Shown in pieces: positions 6,163-8,001 of a stretch of 8,001 nt of DNA. Within the stretch, counting starts at the first letter, position 1. Each line of letters starts with the position of its first letter. The DNA is taken from positions 1 to 8,001 of the forward strand of contig NZ_CAAFUZ010000085.1 of assembly GCF_900766305.1 (NCBI RefSeq), given 5' to 3'. The position numbers and the translations under genes were made by a program. The notes under the pieces are model-generated. The model saw only the letters and a program-made list of their open reading frames with translations, was not told the DNA's origin and ran no database searches. The stretch is from an uncultured Gemella sp. Lineage in GTDB: Bacteria; Bacillota; Bacilli; Staphylococcales; Gemellaceae.

Positions 6163-7455
6163 ATGATTAAATTAATAGCTAGTGATATGGATGGAACTTT
6201 ATTAAATCATAACCATAAAATTCCTAAAGAAAATGTAAAACTTATTAATTTTGCTAAAAATCAAGGAATAGAATTTGTAGTGGCAACAGGGAGAGCCTAT
6301 TATGAAGCTTTACCTGCATTAAATGAAGAAAATATTAGTTGTGATGTGATTAGTTTTAATGGTGGTATCGTCTATGATAAAAATGGAAATATCATCAGTA
6401 TTACTCCAATGGCAACCAAAGATTTATATTATACAATTGAAATATTAAAAAGTTTTGATATAAGTTATCAACTTTATACAAAAAATACTATATATACTAG
6501 AAGTATAGAAACTGATATAAATGCTTATATAGATTTAATTAGGTCTAATGGATATGAACCAGATGTTGAGCATTTACGTGCAGAAGCACAACAAAAACTA
6601 GATTTGGGATATATTACCGAGGTTGATAATATAGAATTATACCTTAACGAAGAAGAAAATCCACCAATCAAAATAATAGCAATATCTAATGATATATCAA
6701 AACTAGAAAATGCTACTAAACTATTATCAGAAAATACAAACATAAGCGTCACATCATCGGGTGCGAATAATATAGAAATAATGCATAAGAATGCTACTAA
6801 AGGTGAAGCCTTAAAAGAAATAGCTAAAATCTATGGAATCAACTTAGAAAATGCTGTAGCAATTGGAGATAATCTAAATGATCAAGCAATGCTAGATATT
6901 GTTGGATATAGCGTTGCTATGAAAAATGGTAATACAATATTAAAAGAACAAGCAAAATACGTAACAGAAAAAACAAATTCTGAAGGCGGTGTTGCGGATA
7001 CAATATTCAAATTAATAGAACAAAACAATGAAATTAAAGAAGATATCAATGAAGTATTAGTAAAAGCTGCAATCGATGCAACAAAATATGCTTACGTTCC
7101 TTACTCTAATTTTAGAGTAGGTGCTGCAATATTAGCTGAAAATGGGAAAATCTATACTGGTTGCAATATTGAAAATGCTAGTTACTCTCCAACAAACTGT
7201 GCAGAAAGAACAGCAATTTTTAAAGCTGTAAGTGAGGGAGTTACAAAATTCAAAAAAATAGCGGTGGTAGGTGGCCCTAATGGTAATTTAGAAAATTATT
7301 GTCCACCTTGTGGAGTTTGTCGACAAGTGATTTCTGAATTTGCAGATGAAGATTTTGAATTAATCTTAGGCACTTCAGAAAATACCTACGCAGTATATAA
7401 CTTCTTTGAAGAAGTATTACCTCTAAGTTTTACAGCAAAAGAATTAAAAAAATAA
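6163..7455 (+). CDS. cdd: Fusion: Cof-type HAD family phosphatase + cytidine deaminase (Cdd)
   Basis: One open 430-codon gene with two complete enzyme modules. Residues 1 to about 285 are a Cof/HAD-IIB phosphatase: motif I SDMDGTLL with Asp8 and Asp10, motif II ATGRAYYEA (Thr42), motif III Lys213 in NATKGEAL, and motif IV AIGDNLNDQAML (Asp236, Asp240). An acidic linker follows (about 286-296). Residues 297-430 are a full-length tetrameric-type cytidine deaminase: YVPYSNFRVGAA (311-322), GCNIENASY (333-341, with Asn335 and Glu337), PTNCAERTAIFKA with zinc ligand Cys346 and catalytic Glu348, and CPPCGVCRQ with Cys380 and Cys383. The deaminase converts (deoxy)cytidine to (deoxy)uridine; the HAD substrate is unknown, typically a sugar phosphate or nucleotide. 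All catalytic residues are present in both halves. ATG 6163 gives the family-typical MIKLIASDMDGTL start, although no ribosome site lies at normal distance. The symbol cdd covers only the C-terminal half. Confidence 0.93.
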   Translation: MIKLIASDMDGTLLNHNHKIPKENVKLINFAKNQGIEFVVATGRAYYEALPALNEENISCDVISFNGGIVYDKNGNIISITPMATKDLYYTIEILKSFDISYQLYTKNTIYTRSIETDINAYIDLIRSNGYEPDVEHLRAEAQQKLDLGYITEVDNIELYLNEEENPPIKIIAISNDISKLENATKLLSENTNISVTSSGANNIEIMHKNATKGEALKEIAKIYGINLENAVAIGDNLNDQAMLDIVGYSVAMKNGNTILKEQAKYVTEKTNSEGGVADTIFKLIEQNNEIKEDINEVLVKAAIDATKYAYVPYSNFRVGAAILAENGKIYTGCNIENASYSPTNCAERTAIFKAVSEGVTKFKKIAVVGGPNGNLENYCPPCGVCRQVISEFADEDFELILGTSENTYAVYNFFEEVLPLSFTAKELKK

Positions 7456-7463
7456 AGTTAAAT

Positions 7464-7500
7464 GGTCATTAGAATTTATATTCTAATGACCTTTCTTTTC
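7464..7500 (+). terminator. Terminator of the HAD-cytidine deaminase gene
   Basis: A perfect 12-bp stem, GGTCATTAGAAT (7464-7475) with ATTCTAATGACC (7480-7491), closes on loop TTAT. It is followed by TTTCTTTTC. It begins 8 nt after the stop codon at 7455 and shows that this gene is transcribed alone. Confidence 0.88.
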
Positions 7501-7513
7501 TACTATTCAAAAT

Positions 7514-7542
7514 AAAAAAAAGTCGTAACTAACGTTACGACT
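7514..7542 (-). terminator. Terminator of the tRNA operon
   Basis: On the minus strand a 9-bp stem (AGTCGTAAC, 7521-7529, with GTTACGACT, 7534-7542) with a 4-nt loop is followed by eight T (complement of 7514-7521). It lies 9 nt past the 3' end of tRNA-Glu and faces the terminator of the convergent gene 14 nt away. Confidence 0.88.
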
Positions 7543-7551
7543 AGGTTAAGA

Positions 7552-7623
7552 TGACCCGTACGGGATTCGAACCCGTGTTACCGCCGTGAAAGGGCGGTGT
7601 CTTAACCACTTGACCAACGGGCC
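7552..7623 (-). tRNA. tRNA-Glu (anticodon UUC)
   Basis: A 72-nt cloverleaf. The acceptor GGCCCGT pairs with ACGGGTC (one G-U) with discriminator A. The anticodon stem is CCGCC/GGCGG with loop CTTTCAC (anticodon TTC, complement of 7588-7590). The T-loop is GGTTCGAATCC. The sequence after the discriminator is TCT, so the 3' CCA is not encoded and must be added enzymatically. Last gene of the cluster, separated from tRNA-Lys by a terminator-like hairpin. Confidence 0.97.
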
Positions 7624-7655
7624 AAAAATATAAAAGGCTAAATAATTAGCCTTTT
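7624..7655 (-). terminator. Terminator-like hairpin between tRNA-Lys and tRNA-Glu
   Basis: AAAAGGCTAA (7632-7641) and TTAGCCTTTT (7646-7655) form a perfect 10-bp stem with a 4-nt loop. On the minus-strand transcript it is followed by ATATTTTT, running directly into the tRNA-Glu 5' end. It can be a partial terminator inside the operon or a spacer hairpin used in processing. No clear promoter for tRNA-Glu fits in the 42-nt gap. Confidence 0.65.
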
Positions 7656-7665
7656 ATTCAATTAA

Positions 7666-7738
7666 TGAGCCATGAAGGACTCGAACCTTCGACCCTTTGA
7701 TTAAAAGTCAAATGCTCTACCAACTGAGCTAATGGCTC
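7666..7738 (-). tRNA. tRNA-Lys (anticodon UUU)
   Basis: A 73-nt cloverleaf. The acceptor GAGCCAT pairs perfectly with ATGGCTC, discriminator A. The D-arm is AGCTCAGTTGGTAGAGCA. Anticodon stem TTTGA/TCAAA with loop CTTTTAA (anticodon TTT, complement of 7703-7705). T-loop GGTTCGAGTCC. CCA is not encoded (next bases TTA). A single base (7739) separates it from the CCA end of tRNA-Gln. Confidence 0.97.
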
Positions 7739-7739
7739 A

Positions 7740-7815
7740 TGGCTGGGATACCTGGATTCGAACCAGGGGAATGACGGAGTCAAAGTCCGTTGCCTTACCG
7801 CTTGGCTATATCCCA
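7740..7815 (-). tRNA. tRNA-Gln (anticodon UUG)
   Basis: A 76-nt gene including an encoded CCA (complement of 7740-7742). The acceptor TGGGATA pairs with TATCCCA, discriminator G; the U-A first pair is typical of tRNA-Gln. Anticodon stem ACGGA/TCCGT, loop CTTTGAC (anticodon TTG, complement of 7781-7783). T-loop GGTTCGAATCC. Confidence 0.97.
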
Positions 7816-7828
7816 ATAATATTTAGAA

Positions 7829-7912
7829 TGGTGGGAAGAAGTGGATTCGAACCACTGAACCCGAAGGAGCGGATTTACAGTCCGCCGCGTTTAGCCTCTT
7901 CGCTATCTTCCC
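7829..7912 (-). tRNA. tRNA-Tyr (anticodon GUA)
   Basis: An 84-nt class II tRNA with encoded CCA (complement of 7829-7831). The acceptor GGGAAGA pairs with TCTTCCC, discriminator A. The anticodon stem GCGGA/TCCGC surrounds loop CTGTAAA (anticodon GTA, complement of 7876-7878). A long variable arm (CTCCTTCGGGTTCA region) and T-loop GGTTCGAATCC follow. The long variable arm is expected for bacterial tRNA-Tyr. Spaced 13 nt from both neighbours. Confidence 0.97.
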
Positions 7913-7925
7913 GGCTTATTAAAAA

Positions 7926-8001
7926 TGGTGGAGGTTAACGGGATCGAACCGCTGACCCCTTGCTTGTAAGGCAAGTGCTCTCCCAGCTGAGCTAAACCTC
8001 C
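7926..8001 (-). tRNA. tRNA-Val (anticodon UAC)
   Basis: A 76-nt cloverleaf with encoded CCA (complement of 7926-7928). The acceptor GGAGGTT pairs with AACCTCC, discriminator A. D-arm AGCTCAGCTGGGAGAGCA. Anticodon stem CTTGC/GCAAG with loop CTTACAA (anticodon TAC, complement of 7966-7968). T-loop GGTTCGATCCC. Its 5' end falls on the last base of the window, so the gene is complete. The operon promoter and any earlier tRNA or rRNA genes lie beyond the window. Confidence 0.96.

Noticed and set aside
6525..6752. 75-codon minus-strand frame inside the HAD domain
   Set aside because: Antisense shadow of a gene with clear HAD motifs; no ribosome site or family resemblance.
7732..7938. 68-codon plus-strand reading frame across the tRNA cluster
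   Set aside because: It is antisense to tRNA-Gln, tRNA-Tyr and tRNA-Val. Its codons are simply the complements of conserved tRNA arms, a common source of false protein calls.
1..8001. Mobile elements, CRISPR arrays, phage or defence genes
   Set aside because: No transposase, integrase, regularly spaced repeats or toxin-antitoxin-like frames were found. The tRNA cluster would be a possible integration site, but no integrase or duplicated tRNA end is seen in the window.

Overview
The window reads as chromosomal DNA of a low-GC Gram-positive bacterium (Bacillota). It is strongly A+T-rich, has AGGAGG-type ribosome sites, U-tailed hairpin terminators and sigma-A promoters with extended TGnTATAAT -10 boxes. 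The gene content (a manLMN-type mannose PTS with a DUF956/ManO gene, a fused GshA-GshB glutathione synthetase, and a tRNA operon mixing CCA-encoding and CCA-less genes) fits the Lactobacillales/Gemella part of the phylum. Gemella is my best guess, made from protein style and not from a database search.

Layout. (1) 27-3401, minus strand: a mannose-family PTS operon in transcription order manL (IIAB), manM (IIC), manN (IID), manO (DUF956). It has a near-consensus promoter at 3373-3401, a rho-independent terminator between manN and manO, and another right after manO. (2) 3310-3708: a 399-bp A+T-rich intergenic region with the manL promoter, a catabolite-repression (cre)-like site, several inverted repeats and the gshF terminator. 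(3) 3709-5970, minus: gshF, bifunctional glutathione synthetase. (4) 5971-6162: a divergent promoter region. On its plus side, a good Shine-Dalgarno is separated from the start codon by a 9-bp hairpin. (5) 6163-7455, plus: one uninterrupted 430-codon gene joining a Cof-type HAD phosphatase to a complete tetrameric-type cytidine deaminase. (6) 7464-7542: two terminators facing each other, closing the HAD-deaminase gene and the tRNA operon. (7) 7552-8001, minus: tRNAs in transcription order Val(UAC)-Tyr(GUA)-Gln(UUG)-Lys(UUU)-Glu(UUC), with an extra terminator-like hairpin between Lys and Glu.

How the genes work together: the PTS imports and phosphorylates hexoses, gshF makes glutathione, and the HAD-deaminase probably joins pyrimidine salvage to a small-molecule phosphatase. 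These look like housekeeping functions. I see no phage, transposon, CRISPR or defence genes. The most unusual items are the HAD-cytidine deaminase fusion, the hairpin between its ribosome site and start codon, the intra-operon terminators, and the inverted-repeat-rich control region of the PTS operon.
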